A DNA stretch of 34,648 nucleotides from Burkholderiaceae bacterium. GTDB taxonomy: Bacteria; Pseudomonadota; Gammaproteobacteria; Burkholderiales; Burkholderiaceae_B. A program made the translations under genes and the position numbers. The DNA is taken from NCBI GenBank assembly GCA_020851995.1, contig JADZBO010000228.1:1-34648 (forward strand), written 5' to 3'. Shown here piece by piece: positions 1 through 8,307 of the stretch; positions within the stretch are counted from its first letter, which is position 1, and the number at the start of each line of letters is the position of its first letter. Below the pieces are notes generated by a model. That model did not search any database. It saw nothing but the letters and a program-made list of their open reading frames with translations, and was not told the origin of the DNA.

Positions 1-330
1 GCTGCATTGTCCGCAGCCGGAATTCCGGCGCGGGTGGTGTTGCAGCTTGCCCCGGCCTGGTCGACCGACTGGATGACGCCCGAGGCAAACGCGAAGCTGC
101 GTGCCTACGGCATCGCGCCGCCCAGTGCCGTGCGTTGCGGCAGTTCGGTCGACGCGGTTGTCCAGTTCGCCACGCGCAGGGGTGTCGGCAGTGTTGCCGA
201 TGTCGTTCCCTGCCCGCGATGCGGCTCTGAAAACACCACCGAAACATCGCATTTCGGATCAACGGCGTGCAAGGCGCTTTACCGCTGCCTTGCCTGTATG
301 GAGCCGTTCGATTACTTCAAACCTTATTGA
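1..330 (+). CDS. paaD: Phenylacetyl-CoA epoxidase subunit PaaD, 3' part
   Basis: The reading frame is open from the window edge to a TGA at 328-330, so only the C-terminal ~109 residues are present. The tail carries the two Cys pairs of PaaD, CPRCGS and CLAC, around a stretch reading FGSTACKALYRC and ending EPFDYFKPY, which is very characteristic of the family. PaaD is a MIP18/SufT-like (DUF59) protein needed for the ring-1,2-epoxidase PaaABCE that acts on phenylacetyl-CoA in aerobic phenylacetate degradation; it probably helps metal or Fe-S assembly. It lies 19 nt upstream of paaE, as in the usual paaABCDE order, so paaABC should lie left of the window. The N-terminal DUF59 region is outside the window. 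Confidence 0.93.
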   Translation, partial: AALSAAGIPARVVLQLAPAWSTDWMTPEANAKLRAYGIAPPSAVRCGSSVDAVVQFATRRGVGSVADVVPCPRCGSENTTETSHFGSTACKALYRCLACMEPFDYFKPY

Positions 331-349
331 TCGCACTGGCGACCCCAAC

Positions 350-1453
350 ATGTCAACCATTCCACGCTTTCACGATCTCAAGATCGCGCGCATCACCCCT
401 GAAGCCGCCGGCTCCGTGGCGATCGCGTTCGATATTCCGCAAAGCCTCACCGAGACTTTTGCGTTCGAGCCTGGCCAGTACCTGACGCTGCGCGCCAGGA
501 TCGACGGCCAGGACGTGCGTCGCAGTTATTCGATCTGCAGCACGCGCACGCACCTGAACGACAGACGCGAGCTTGTGGTCGGCATACGGCCGATGGAAGG
601 CGGCGTGTTTTCCAACTGGGCTGCCGGGCAACTCAAGGCCGGCGATGAGCTCTCCGTCATGCCGCCGGCCGGTCGTTTTACGATCAGGCGTCCGCGCGCG
701 CTGCACCGTGTCGGCTTTGCCGCAGGTTCCGGTATCACACCGATCCTGTCGATCATGGCCAGTTCCCTTGACGAGCAACCCGAGACCAAGTTCACGCTCG
801 TGTATGGCAATCGCAGCATGGCCAGCGTCATGTTCAACGAAGCACTTCAGGATCTCAAGGATCGCTATCCGGATCGACTGACGCTGATTCACATCCTTTC
901 GCGCCAGGCCCAGGAATCCGAGTTGCTGCAAGGACGTATCGATGGCGACAAGGTCAGGGCGATCGTCGACGCGCTGTTGCCGGTCGGCAGCATGGACGAA
1001 GTATTCATCTGCGGCCCCGAGGTGATGATCGAAGCGACCGAGCGCGCATTGCTTGATGCTGGCGTCAAGAAGGAGCGCATCCATACCGAGCGCTTCACCT
1101 CGCCGTCGCTCGAGCATCTTTCAGCGGTGGAGCGTCAGGCCGCCGTCGCCGGGCACAAGACCGAAGTTGTCGGTGATGTCGAAGTCACCGTCGTGCTCGA
1201 CGGCAAGCCCCACGCAATCCACATGCGCGCCGATGAGCATGTACTGGACGCAGCGTTGGCCGCCGGCCTGGATCTGCCTTATTCGTGCAAGGGTGGCGTT
1301 TGCTCGACCTGCCGCGTCAAGGTGCTCGACGGCAGCGTCGAAATGGACAAGAACTTCGGCCTTGAAGCCTGGGAGACGGACAAAGGCTTCGTGCTGTCGT
1401 GCCAGGCGCGCCCCACCTGCAACAAACTCACGGTGAGTTTTGACGAGCGCTAG
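350..1453 (+). CDS. paaE: Phenylacetyl-CoA epoxidase reductase subunit PaaE
   Basis: This 367-residue protein is the electron-transfer subunit that passes electrons from NADPH to the PaaA di-iron centre. The N-terminal half is a ferredoxin-reductase module: an FAD-binding RRSYSICS motif is near residue 58, the NAD(P) fold begins around GSGITPILS, and FICGPEVM follows. The C-terminal half is a plant-type 2Fe-2S ferredoxin domain with Cys313, Cys318, Cys321 and Cys351 (CKGGVCSTC, then LSCQ). The frame is open upstream to about 101, but that part overlaps paaD. ATG 350 gives the normal family length (E. coli PaaE is about 356 residues) and starts 19 nt after paaD. No strong Shine-Dalgarno is visible, so coupling to paaD is likely. 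It is the last gene of the paaABCDE operon. Confidence 0.95.
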   Translation: MSTIPRFHDLKIARITPEAAGSVAIAFDIPQSLTETFAFEPGQYLTLRARIDGQDVRRSYSICSTRTHLNDRRELVVGIRPMEGGVFSNWAAGQLKAGDELSVMPPAGRFTIRRPRALHRVGFAAGSGITPILSIMASSLDEQPETKFTLVYGNRSMASVMFNEALQDLKDRYPDRLTLIHILSRQAQESELLQGRIDGDKVRAIVDALLPVGSMDEVFICGPEVMIEATERALLDAGVKKERIHTERFTSPSLEHLSAVERQAAVAGHKTEVVGDVEVTVVLDGKPHAIHMRADEHVLDAALAAGLDLPYSCKGGVCSTCRVKVLDGSVEMDKNFGLEAWETDKGFVLSCQARPTCNKLTVSFDER

Positions 1454-1510
1454 CGTCGAACACTACACAATCTGCCTGGCACCAAGTCAGTATCCGCGGT
1501 TACCCACAGG

Positions 1511-1537
1511 CCGACGGACGCGCAAGCGTCCTGTTGG
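1511..1537. terminator. Stem-loop between paaE and a convergent gene
   Basis: A 6-bp GC-rich stem (GGACGC at 1516-1521, GCGTCC at 1526-1531) closes a GCAA tetraloop. It can be lengthened by CCGAC/GTTGG pairing with one bulged T. It sits 60 nt after the paaE stop and just before the end of the convergent small gene, where a shared terminator is expected. The following sequence is only moderately T-rich, so strong intrinsic termination is uncertain. Confidence 0.45.
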
Positions 1538-1544
1538 CTTGTCG

Positions 1545-1817
1545 TTATTTGGACGGCTTGTTGACCCCGGCAATCCACGCCACGAGCAGGATCCACACCA
1601 CGGAGGATCCGCAAATTGCCGCCCAACTGCTGTACATGGCGGTGGCGTCCTGTTGTGACCACTGGATATGCTTGAACAGGACTTCGCGGGTCGACAGGAA
1701 ATAAATCAGCAGGTTGACCGGCAGGCAGTAGATGTTCTGGAGTAGTGCGCCCATGCCTACGAGGCTGAGCGCGCCTTCCGGCCCCATGCCGACGGTGAGA
1801 AGGTCAAACGCTTTCAT
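1545..1817 (-). CDS. Small two-helix membrane protein, unknown function
   Basis: A 90-residue ORF with start at 1817 (ATG, preceded by a GGAG about 12 nt upstream). A longer start at 1862 is possible, but the extension is not hydrophobic and has no better ribosome site. Two hydrophobic segments are visible, at about residues 15-40 (ALSLVGMGALLQNIYCLPV and on) and 65-84 (AAICGSSVVWILLVAWIAGV). A polar loop rich in Gln and Asp lies between them, and the protein ends in a positively charged NKPSK tail. I do not recognise the family. It is convergent with paaE and separated from it by a stem-loop, so it is an independent unit. The distribution of hydrophobic residues is consistent with a real inner-membrane protein. 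Confidence 0.6.
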   Translation of the reverse strand: MKAFDLLTVGMGPEGALSLVGMGALLQNIYCLPVNLLIYFLSTREVLFKHIQWSQQDATAMYSSWAAICGSSVVWILLVAWIAGVNKPSK

Positions 1818-2325
1818 GAGGGTTGTCGTCTCCGGAGAATCGTCGGGTGGGGCGCCATGCACCGATCCTGGACGCGCATGCAGCAGCGCAGAAACGCCCT
1901 CTCATCATAGTAAACGATACGCGCTATTGCGAATTTCTGAGCGTATCCCTCTGGACGTGCGAGACAATCTTCAAGGTAAGCCACCAGGGGTTTGGGTATG
2001 CGTTGGTTGACTGCGTAGGCAGGTGTGCACATCAACCAGTCGTCCTTCGGAACCCAGTGCAGCGGCCCGGTGTGGCAGGTAGCTAGAGATGTCCGGGATA
2101 CAGGAAACCCCGGTCACCGCTCTTGTAAAGCGCGAGCAACATGCGGGCCGCGCAGCAATCGATCGGGCTTCACGTCAGGAAAGGCACACCGCCAGGGGCC
2201 TCCGTTTCGGAATGCGCTTTGATGCAAATTTTTTGCCAAAATCCTGTTCGAGTACAACGATAATCTGACCATACATCCAGCTTGGCGCAGAGCCGTCCAA
2301 TCATTATGCTAAGCAAAAGTTATTA
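1818..2325. other. Gene-poor stretch, possible degraded minus-strand coding remnant
   Basis: No confident gene. On the minus strand from about 2092 down to 1817 one frame reads like protein, with HWVPKDDWLMCTPAYAVN followed by PKPLVAYLEDCLA, but it has no plausible start. The same frame is interrupted by TGA further upstream (about 2121). I could not assign it to a family. It may be a decayed gene or chance. The stretch also contains the upstream region of the small membrane protein (to 1817) and, at 2221-2325, an AT-richer segment before the exonuclease remnant. Confidence 0.3.
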
Positions 2326-2425
2326 ATGGATCAGCGCATTGTTGTGATTGACTTCGAAACGACCGGATTATCAGCGAGATGGGCTGACCGGCATCACCAA
2401 TGGTCGAGTCTCGCACAAAGCTCTC
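2326..2425 (+). pseudogene. Remnant of a DEDDh 3'-5' exonuclease (DnaQ-like)
   Basis: From ATG 2326 the frame reads MDQRIVVIDFETTGLSA, the N-terminus of DNA-polymerase-III-epsilon-like exonucleases with the ExoI motif D-x-E-x-T. From about 2375, in the +1 frame, it reads DGLTGITNGRVSHKA, which resembles the SLTGITN segment that lies about 40-50 residues further on in intact family members. The two pieces are fused with a frame change, so an internal deletion is inferred. The sequence then runs straight into the 3' end of the convergent hydrolase gene, so the rest of the exonuclease is gone. It is a dead fragment that marks an old rearrangement junction. Confidence 0.7.
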
Positions 2426-3404
2426 AGGCCAGCAGTTTGCCGCGGAAGAAGCCCAGCATGTCCGCGGTGAAAAGCTCAGGCTGCCCGGGCTTGGATCCCA
2501 GCGTGCAGCCCTCATGACCAAATCGCTCGTGAATTTCCGCGCGTAGTTCGCTTTCTGTCAGCGCAGGATTCGGTTTCCCGCTGTAGAGGTCATAGAAATT
2601 TGCCTGCTCATCCAGGAAATACACCGGTGCGCGCGTGGACTCCAGGCCGTCGGGCACAAAAGTCAGAGGGACATCTGGCCGGTCAAAACTGTGCTCGGCG
2701 TCACGCCAGACCTTCAGCTCCACGTCGCCCCCGCACAAGCGGATCGCGTTGCAATATCCCTGCACCGCCGACAACAATGTCCACTTATCTGAATCCCCCA
2801 TCGTGACGCGAATGGAGGTTTTGCCGGTGTGCGGGGTCAGAAACTGGAAAATCCCCGACGGATACATCGGCAGGACAGCCCTGAACGCATTGCCATGTCC
2901 CAGAACCGCCTCAGCGAGGGGCGTCATCGCCGCCTGCAGCACGGACGTCCCGCCCCGGCTCGGTCCCATCGCCCCGAAGGCATTTGAGTCGACCCGGTCA
3001 TCCTGCATCAGGGATGCAGCAGCCCGCAGCAAATCATAAGTGCCTGCCGAGAACGTCAGCTGGCGTTGATCGTGGTAGGTGTGCGTGATTCCTCTGGAGC
3101 CAAAACTGTCCACGATGCAGGCCGCGATACCGACGCTGGTCAGAGAATTCGCATGTCGCACATGGGCGCGGTTGATGCCCGTGCTGCCGGGGATCAGGAA
3201 GACGAGCGGCCGTTTGCCATTGCCGGGCGGCAGGAAGAGTTGCATTTGCACCTGCACGGGCGTGAGGCCTTTGCGAGTGATGATCTGAGACCAGCTCGCC
3301 GGGGTGGCGCTTTCGAAAGCCATGATCGACCCCTCAAGGCCGTTTTCAAGCCGGATTGGCGTCCCGGAAAAATCCTGTATGCGGGCACTATTCACATCAG
3401 CCAT
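2424..3404 (-). CDS. Dienelactone-hydrolase-like alpha/beta hydrolase
   Basis: This 326-residue protein has an alpha/beta-hydrolase fold. The nucleophile elbow is G-P-S-R-G-G with Ser149, the likely catalytic His is His238 in AEHSFDRP, and an Asp at about 204-206 (MGDSDKW) could be the acid. The oxyanion strand reads LVFLIPGSTG at about 68. A C-terminal extension after the catalytic His (about 85 residues) is longer than in classic dienelactone hydrolases. ATG 3404 is chosen over the upstream ATG at 3455 because AGGAGAAGG lies just before it. It follows the TctC-type gene by 62 nt on the same strand, suggesting that the binding protein captures a carboxylate or ester substrate which this enzyme hydrolyses. 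Its substrate cannot be read from sequence. No signal peptide, so cytoplasmic. Confidence 0.85.
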   Translation of the reverse strand: MADVNSARIQDFSGTPIRLENGLEGSIMAFESATPASWSQIITRKGLTPVQVQMQLFLPPGNGKRPLVFLIPGSTGINRAHVRHANSLTSVGIAACIVDSFGSRGITHTYHDQRQLTFSAGTYDLLRAAASLMQDDRVDSNAFGAMGPSRGGTSVLQAAMTPLAEAVLGHGNAFRAVLPMYPSGIFQFLTPHTGKTSIRVTMGDSDKWTLLSAVQGYCNAIRLCGGDVELKVWRDAEHSFDRPDVPLTFVPDGLESTRAPVYFLDEQANFYDLYSGKPNPALTESELRAEIHERFGHEGCTLGSKPGQPELFTADMLGFFRGKLLA

Positions 3405-3466
3405 GCTGCCTTCTCCTGTTGTCGGGTGCACAATGACGTCGCCACAAGGGCACACGGCAATGACGG

Positions 3467-4465
3467 CTAAAGTTTGAACCCGGTTTCCTCGACGATCTTT
3501 TTGAAGCGGGCGTTTTCGCGCAGAATGAAGGCAGATGTCTGTGCGGGATCGAGTCCAACCGGTGAGATCGCCAGCGAACGCAGCTTCTCGGCGACATCGG
3601 GTTCCTTCAGGATGGAGGCGATTTCCGCACTGACTTTGTCGATATTTGCCTGCCGCGACCCGGCCGTCGTGAACATCACGAAGGAGGTCACGATATCCAG
3701 GTCCTTCTGGCCTGACTCGGTGTACGAGGGGGTTTTGACCAGGTTGGAGGGAGTTGACTGGAATAGCGCCAGCGCGCGCATTTTTCCATCCTCCACGTAA
3801 CGGGCAGTGCCTCCGACCACATCACAAATCGCGTTCAGATTGCCGCCAAACAAATCCGGGATGGCCCTTGCAACACCCGGATAAGGCACGATCGTCAGAT
3901 CGAGCTGGTTGCGTCGGGCCCATGCATTGAGAACCAGGTGGACCTGCCCGCCAATGGAGTTCACGCTGGTGGAGATCTTGCCCGGATTTTCCTTCACAGC
4001 CCGAACGAAGTCGTCGAAATTGCGCAGCGGAGAGTTTTCCGCAACCACAATCCAGTTCGGCGCATTGCCGATCACGGAAACCGGCGCCAGCTCCCTGATC
4101 GGATCGAATGGCGTATTCAGCAGGACATGCGGATTAATCGCATACGTCGTGTCGCTGGCGAGCAAAAGCGTGTGTGCATCCGGATCGGCCTTGGCGACCG
4201 CCATTGCGCCGACTACCGTTGCGCCGCCCGGACGATTTTCAACCACTACCGGAACGCCATAGCGCTTCTCAAGATGGCTTGCGATTGTCCGCGCGAGAAT
4301 ATCGGTTGACCCTCCCGGGGCGAAGGGAACGACGATGCGCATCGGCTTGGATGGATAGGTCTGCGCAACCGCACCCCCGGCCGAAAAGCCCGCGATCGCA
4401 GTCAATCCCAGATACATGCAGCACCGGAAAAGCCGGCTCAGAAAGGCAAACTTTTGCTGAATCAT
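3467..4465 (-). CDS. Bug/TctC-family periplasmic solute-binding protein
   Basis: A 332-residue secreted binding protein of the tripartite tricarboxylate transporter family. ATG 4465 has a perfect GGAGG seven bases upstream; the frame is open to 4708, but the extra residues are not signal-like. A signal peptide of about 35 residues ends at AGGAVAQ. The mature protein begins TYPSKPMRIVVPFAPGGSTD, the Bug signature, followed by VENRPGGATVVGA. These proteins bind carboxylates or similar polar acids in the periplasm, often without a dedicated TctAB membrane pair nearby, and none is seen here. The downstream hydrolase may share the substrate. It is divergent from the dimethylglycine-dehydrogenase-like gene across 380 bp. 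Confidence 0.9.
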   Translation of the reverse strand: MIQQKFAFLSRLFRCCMYLGLTAIAGFSAGGAVAQTYPSKPMRIVVPFAPGGSTDILARTIASHLEKRYGVPVVVENRPGGATVVGAMAVAKADPDAHTLLLASDTTYAINPHVLLNTPFDPIRELAPVSVIGNAPNWIVVAENSPLRNFDDFVRAVKENPGKISTSVNSIGGQVHLVLNAWARRNQLDLTIVPYPGVARAIPDLFGGNLNAICDVVGGTARYVEDGKMRALALFQSTPSNLVKTPSYTESGQKDLDIVTSFVMFTTAGSRQANIDKVSAEIASILKEPDVAEKLRSLAISPVGLDPAQTSAFILRENARFKKIVEETGFKL

Positions 4466-4762
4466 TTTGCATCCTCCATGGATTGCATCACTTGCGTGAA
4501 CTGCAGTATTCCGGTGCTTGAATGAACTTCGGTGTTCCGGCGCCTGCGTGCCGTTCAGTATTCGAGCGAGGAGATCACCCAGAATACGACGGCCAGCGCC
4601 TCGCCCGAATCCCGTGCGTGCGCTGCGGCTGAGGTGGCGGACTTTGTCATGACGGTTCGGCTGGGCCAGAAGTTCTTGCATTGTTATATAAATTAATCTG
4701 TAGTGCAATTATTTTTATAAGAAAATATTTGCCGCAGGAATTATTTAATCCGATACTATTTT
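4466..4762. promoter_or_regulatory. Divergent intergenic region with an AT-rich block
   Basis: This is most of the 380-bp gap between the TctC-like gene and the flavoprotein gene. The stretch at about 4681-4765 is strikingly AT-rich against its GC-rich neighbours and includes several TATA-like and ATTATTT runs, suitable for promoters. The part nearer the TctC gene (4500-4560) contains repeated TTCCGG and TTCGGTG words around TGAATGAA. I see no coding evidence. The frame of the downstream flavoprotein is open through 4681, but that extension lacks family similarity. Confidence 0.45.
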
Positions 4763-4834
4763 GTCCAATATTTTCCACCGTTGCTTGTCCGGTATGGACC
4801 AGCGTCGCGTGTCCACTCTTGACCAGCGTTGAGG
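4763..4834. repeat. Three tandem imperfect 24-bp repeats upstream of the flavoprotein gene
   Basis: Units begin with GTCC at 4763, 4787 and 4811, exactly 24 bp apart, and share the core CCACCGT or ACCAGCGT at the same offset. Pairwise identity is about 16-17 of 24. The array ends 11 bp before the ATG at 4846. The position, the strict spacing and the AT-rich DNA before it suggest a multi-site operator or activator array for the downstream gene. It could also be an expanded leader, since the frame stays open across it. Confidence 0.6.
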
Positions 4835-4845
4835 AGTTCAACAGC

Positions 4846-7299
4846 ATGTCCAATCACCTCCCGTCGCGCGCGGATGTCGTCATCATCGGGGGCGGCGTGG
4901 TGGGTTGCTCGATCGCCTACCACCTCACCAAACTCGGCATCCGCGATGTCGTGCTGCTCGAGCGCAAGCAGTTGTCGTGCGGCACGACGTGGCATGCGGC
5001 GGGCCTGGTGGGCCAGCTGCGGGCCACGCGCAACCTGACCGAGCTCGCCAAATACACGACCGATCTGCTCTTTAGCCTTGAGAAGGAAACCGGCCAGTCG
5101 ACCGGCTTCAAGCAAAACGGCTCGATCTCAGTCGCGCTCACGACCGAGCGCATGGAGGAGCTCAGGCGCGGCGCCTCGATGGCGAGCAACTTTGGCCTGG
5201 CCGTGGATGTGATTACTCCGCAGGACATTCTGGCGCGCTACCCTTACCTGAGCCTGGAGGGCGTGGTCGGTGGGGTGTTTCTTCCCAGGGACGGTCAGTG
5301 CAACCCGGTCGACGTCACCCAGGCCTACGCCAAGGGCGCGCGCATGGGCGGGGCGAAGGTGCTGGAGAACATCAAGGTGCAGCGCATCCTCAAGGAGGGC
5401 GGGCGCGCTGTCGGGGTCGTGACCGATCAGGGCGACATTCGCGCCTCGAGCGTGGTGATCGCAGCCGGAATGTGGTCCTACGAGCTCGGGCGCCAGACCG
5501 GGGTGAACCTGCCGCTGCACGCAGCCGAGCACTTTTACGTGGTGACCGAACACATCAAGGGCCTGCCGGGGAACCTGCCGGTGCTGCGCATCCCCGACGA
5601 GTGGGCGTACTACAAGGAGGACGCCGGCAAGATCCTGCTCGGCTGCTTCGAGCCCCGGGCCAAGCCCTGGGGCATGCAGGGCATCCGCGAGGACTTCAGC
5701 TTCGATTCGCTGCCCGAGGACATGGATCACTTCATGCCGGTTCTGGAGAAAGCCGCAAGCCGCATGCCGATGCTGGAGAACACCGGCATCCAGACCTGGT
5801 TCAACGGACCGGAAAGCTTTACCCCGGACGATCGCTATCTGCTTGGCGAGGCCGCCGAGATCAAGGACCTGTTTGTGGCCTGCGGGTTCAATTCCATCGG
5901 GATCCAGAGTTCGGGCGGCGCGGGCAAGGTTCTGGCCGAGTGGATCCGCGATCGTCGTCCGCCCATGGATCTGGTCGATATCGAAGTGCAGCGCATGAGC
6001 CCCTTCCAGGGCACGCGCCAGTATCTGCACGACCGTACCGTCGAAACCCTCGGTTTGCTCTACAAGACGCATTGGCCGTATTACCAGTACACCACCGCGC
6101 GTGGTGCGCGGCGCACCCATTTTTATGACGCGCTCAAGCAAGAGGGCGCGGTCTACGGCGAACTCGCGGGCTGGGAGCGTCCCAACTGGTTCGTGCGGCC
6201 CGGCGTCAAGCCCGAGTATGAGTACAGTTATTACCACCAGAACTGGTTCCCCTGCACGGCGGCGGAATGCCGGGCCACCCGGGATGCGGTGGCGCTGTAC
6301 GACCAGAGCACCATGACCAAGTTCGTGGTCGAGGGGCGCGATGCGCTGCAGGTTCTGGAGACGATTTCCTGCAACCGGATCGACGTGTCGCTGAACAAGC
6401 TGGTGTACACGCAGTGGCTGAACGACCGTGGCGGCATCGAGGCGGACCTGACCATCACCCGCACCGGCGAGCAGCAGTTCATGGTGGTGTCTGCCGCCGT
6501 GACGCACTTCCGGGATCTGTCTTACCTGCGGGCGCACGCCGCGCGGGCGGGGCACTGCTTTGTGGCCGATCACACGGCGGCGCTGCCGATGCTCGGCCTG
6601 ATGGGCCCGAACTCCCGCGCGTTGCTGCAGCAGATTGCGCCGCACACGGATTTCTCGAACGAGGCGTTCCCGTTCGGCACCTCGCAAATCATCGAAATCG
6701 GCTATGCGCAGGTGCGCGCCAGCCGCATCACCTACGTGGGCGAACTGGGCTGGGAGCTTTACATCCCCGGCGACTTCGCGCTGCACGTCTACGAGCGTAT
6801 TCGCGAGGCCGGGGCGGCCTACGGGCTGACGATGGCGGGCATGCACGCCATGAATGCGTGCCGGATGGAGAAGGGCTACCGGCACTGGGGCGACGATGTC
6901 AGCGTCGAGGACAACAACCTTGAGGCCGGGCTCGGGTTTGCGGTTGCGTACGACAAGCCGGTTGCGTTCATCGGGCGCGAAGCCCTGCTCGCGCAGCGTG
7001 ACCTGGGCACCCCGAGGCGGCGGTTGCTGCAGTTCAGGCTGGAGGGCACCGACCGGCTGCTGTATCGCGAAGAGCCGGTCTGGATCGGTGGCACGCGGGT
7101 TGGCGCGATCACCTCAGGCATGTATGGTCACCGGGTAGGCGCATCGCTCGGCATGGGCTACGTGCGGGCTGAGGAGCCGATCACCGCGCAATGGATTGCC
7201 GCGCAGCGGTTTGAAATCGAGATTGGCTGGGAGCGCTACGCCGCGCATGCGCAGCTGGCCCCGTATTACGATCCCAAGGCGGAGCGGGTAAAGTCCTGA
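4846..7299 (+). CDS. Dimethylglycine/sarcosine dehydrogenase-like FAD and folate enzyme
   Basis: This 817-residue protein has the full domain order of the dimethylglycine/sarcosine dehydrogenase family. An N-terminal DAO-type FAD fold ([15 protein letters not shown], residues 13-27) comes first, then TTWHAAGL with His50 at the position of the covalent-flavin histidine. A short central FAO_M-like region (about 370-425) leads to GcvT aminomethyltransferase domains (about 430-810) that would pass the one-carbon unit to tetrahydrofolate. It oxidatively demethylates an N-methylated glycine or similar amine. ATG 4846 is preceded by GAGGAG and fits the family N-terminus; upstream in-frame codons do not. 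purU follows after 76 nt and would recycle folate. The exact substrate (dimethylglycine, sarcosine or another N-methyl amine) is not settled by the sequence. Confidence 0.88.
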   Translation: MSNHLPSRADVVIIGGGVVGCSIAYHLTKLGIRDVVLLERKQLSCGTTWHAAGLVGQLRATRNLTELAKYTTDLLFSLEKETGQSTGFKQNGSISVALTTERMEELRRGASMASNFGLAVDVITPQDILARYPYLSLEGVVGGVFLPRDGQCNPVDVTQAYAKGARMGGAKVLENIKVQRILKEGGRAVGVVTDQGDIRASSVVIAAGMWSYELGRQTGVNLPLHAAEHFYVVTEHIKGLPGNLPVLRIPDEWAYYKEDAGKILLGCFEPRAKPWGMQGIREDFSFDSLPEDMDHFMPVLEKAASRMPMLENTGIQTWFNGPESFTPDDRYLLGEAAEIKDLFVACGFNSIGIQSSGGAGKVLAEWIRDRRPPMDLVDIEVQRMSPFQGTRQYLHDRTVETLGLLYKTHWPYYQYTTARGARRTHFYDALKQEGAVYGELAGWERPNWFVRPGVKPEYEYSYYHQNWFPCTAAECRATRDAVALYDQSTMTKFVVEGRDALQVLETISCNRIDVSLNKLVYTQWLNDRGGIEADLTITRTGEQQFMVVSAAVTHFRDLSYLRAHAARAGHCFVADHTAALPMLGLMGPNSRALLQQIAPHTDFSNEAFPFGTSQIIEIGYAQVRASRITYVGELGWELYIPGDFALHVYERIREAGAAYGLTMAGMHAMNACRMEKGYRHWGDDVSVEDNNLEAGLGFAVAYDKPVAFIGREALLAQRDLGTPRRRLLQFRLEGTDRLLYREEPVWIGGTRVGAITSGMYGHRVGASLGMGYVRAEEPITAQWIAAQRFEIEIGWERYAAHAQLAPYYDPKAERVKS

Positions 7300-7375
7300 T
7301 CTCGCGATTACTTGCACCTGACTCGCGGCAAAGCCAGAATCGATCGCGCGTCGAACAACGTCAGACGGAGTTGAA

Positions 7376-8239
7376 TTGAATACGCATGCACCACGAATCG
7401 TACTGACGCTTTCCTGCGAGGATCGCATCGGCATTGTCAGCAACGTTTCCAGATTCCTGAGCGAACGGTTTGGCAATATTTTCGAGGCCGCGCAGTTCAA
7501 CGATCCGGAAAGCAATCGGTTTTTCATGCGGGTTGCATTTACGGCAGAGGATGACGATTTCGGCCTTGCCGAACTTAAGACGGAGTTTGAACCCATTGCC
7601 CGGCAATTTGGCATGGACTGGAACATGGTTGATGCGCAGGCCAGAATGCCGACGATCATCCTGGTTTCAAAGCTGGGGCATTGCCTGCATGATTTGCTTC
7701 TGCGCTGGAACACTGGAATACTGCCAATCGATATCCGGGCGATCGTCTCCAATCACCCGGATTACGCCCCGTTGGCGGCGTCGTATGGCGTGCCGTTTCA
7801 TCATGTGCCGGTCACGCAGCAAGGCAAGGCCGATGCCGAATCTGAGCTCTTGCGCGTCATTGAGCAGCATGACGCAAAACTGGTCGTGCTGGCCCGTTAC
7901 ATGCAAGTGCTGAGCAACGATCTTTGTGCGCGCTTGTCTGGTCGTGCCATTAACATCCATCACAGCTTTCTGCCCGGATTCAAGGGCGCCAAGCCCTACT
8001 ATCAGGCCTATGTGCGTGGCGTCAAACTGATCGGTGCCACTGCGCACTATGTCACTGGCGATCTGGATGAAGGGCCCATCATCGAGCAGGACGTCGAACG
8101 AGTGGATCACGCCATGGACCCCGACGCGCTGACTCAGCATGGCCGGGACATCGAGAGCGTTGTGCTTGCGCGCGCTGTGAAGTGGCATGCTGAGCACAGG
8201 GTCATACTGAACGGAACCCGCACAGTGGTCTTCAAGTGA
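7376..8239 (+). CDS. purU: Formyltetrahydrofolate deformylase PurU
   Basis: This 287-residue enzyme hydrolyses 10-formyl-THF to THF and formate, balancing the one-carbon pool. An N-terminal ACT domain (residues 8-80, VLTLSCEDRIGIVSNV) precedes a formyltransferase-like catalytic domain. Catalytic residues are visible as Asn193 and His195 (INIHHSFLPGF) and Asp231 (TGDLDEGP). The start is an unusual TTG at 7376, with GGAG about six bases upstream and the normal family length; no ATG fits near it. It lies 76 nt after the dimethylglycine-dehydrogenase-like gene, a frequent pairing because that enzyme loads methylene-THF. Convergent with the patatin-like gene. Confidence 0.95.
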   Translation: MNTHAPRIVLTLSCEDRIGIVSNVSRFLSERFGNIFEAAQFNDPESNRFFMRVAFTAEDDDFGLAELKTEFEPIARQFGMDWNMVDAQARMPTIILVSKLGHCLHDLLLRWNTGILPIDIRAIVSNHPDYAPLAASYGVPFHHVPVTQQGKADAESELLRVIEQHDAKLVVLARYMQVLSNDLCARLSGRAINIHHSFLPGFKGAKPYYQAYVRGVKLIGATAHYVTGDLDEGPIIEQDVERVDHAMDPDALTQHGRDIESVVLARAVKWHAEHRVILNGTRTVVFK

Positions 8240-8307
8240 CATCCACCGCTCGCTGAACGGCGGGGCCTTCCCCACACTTGGTAACGCGTACCACCGCGAG
8301 ATCCGTG

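Noticed and set aside
4681..4845. N-terminal extension of the dehydrogenase through the 24-bp repeats
   Set aside because: The frame is open, but the family N-terminus and a GAGGAG ribosome site fix the start at 4846, and the extension has no similarity.
5128..6885. 585-codon open frame on the minus strand
   Set aside because: It lies entirely opposite the dehydrogenase gene, is rich in Arg, His and Pro, and shows no domain; it is a GC-rich antisense shadow.
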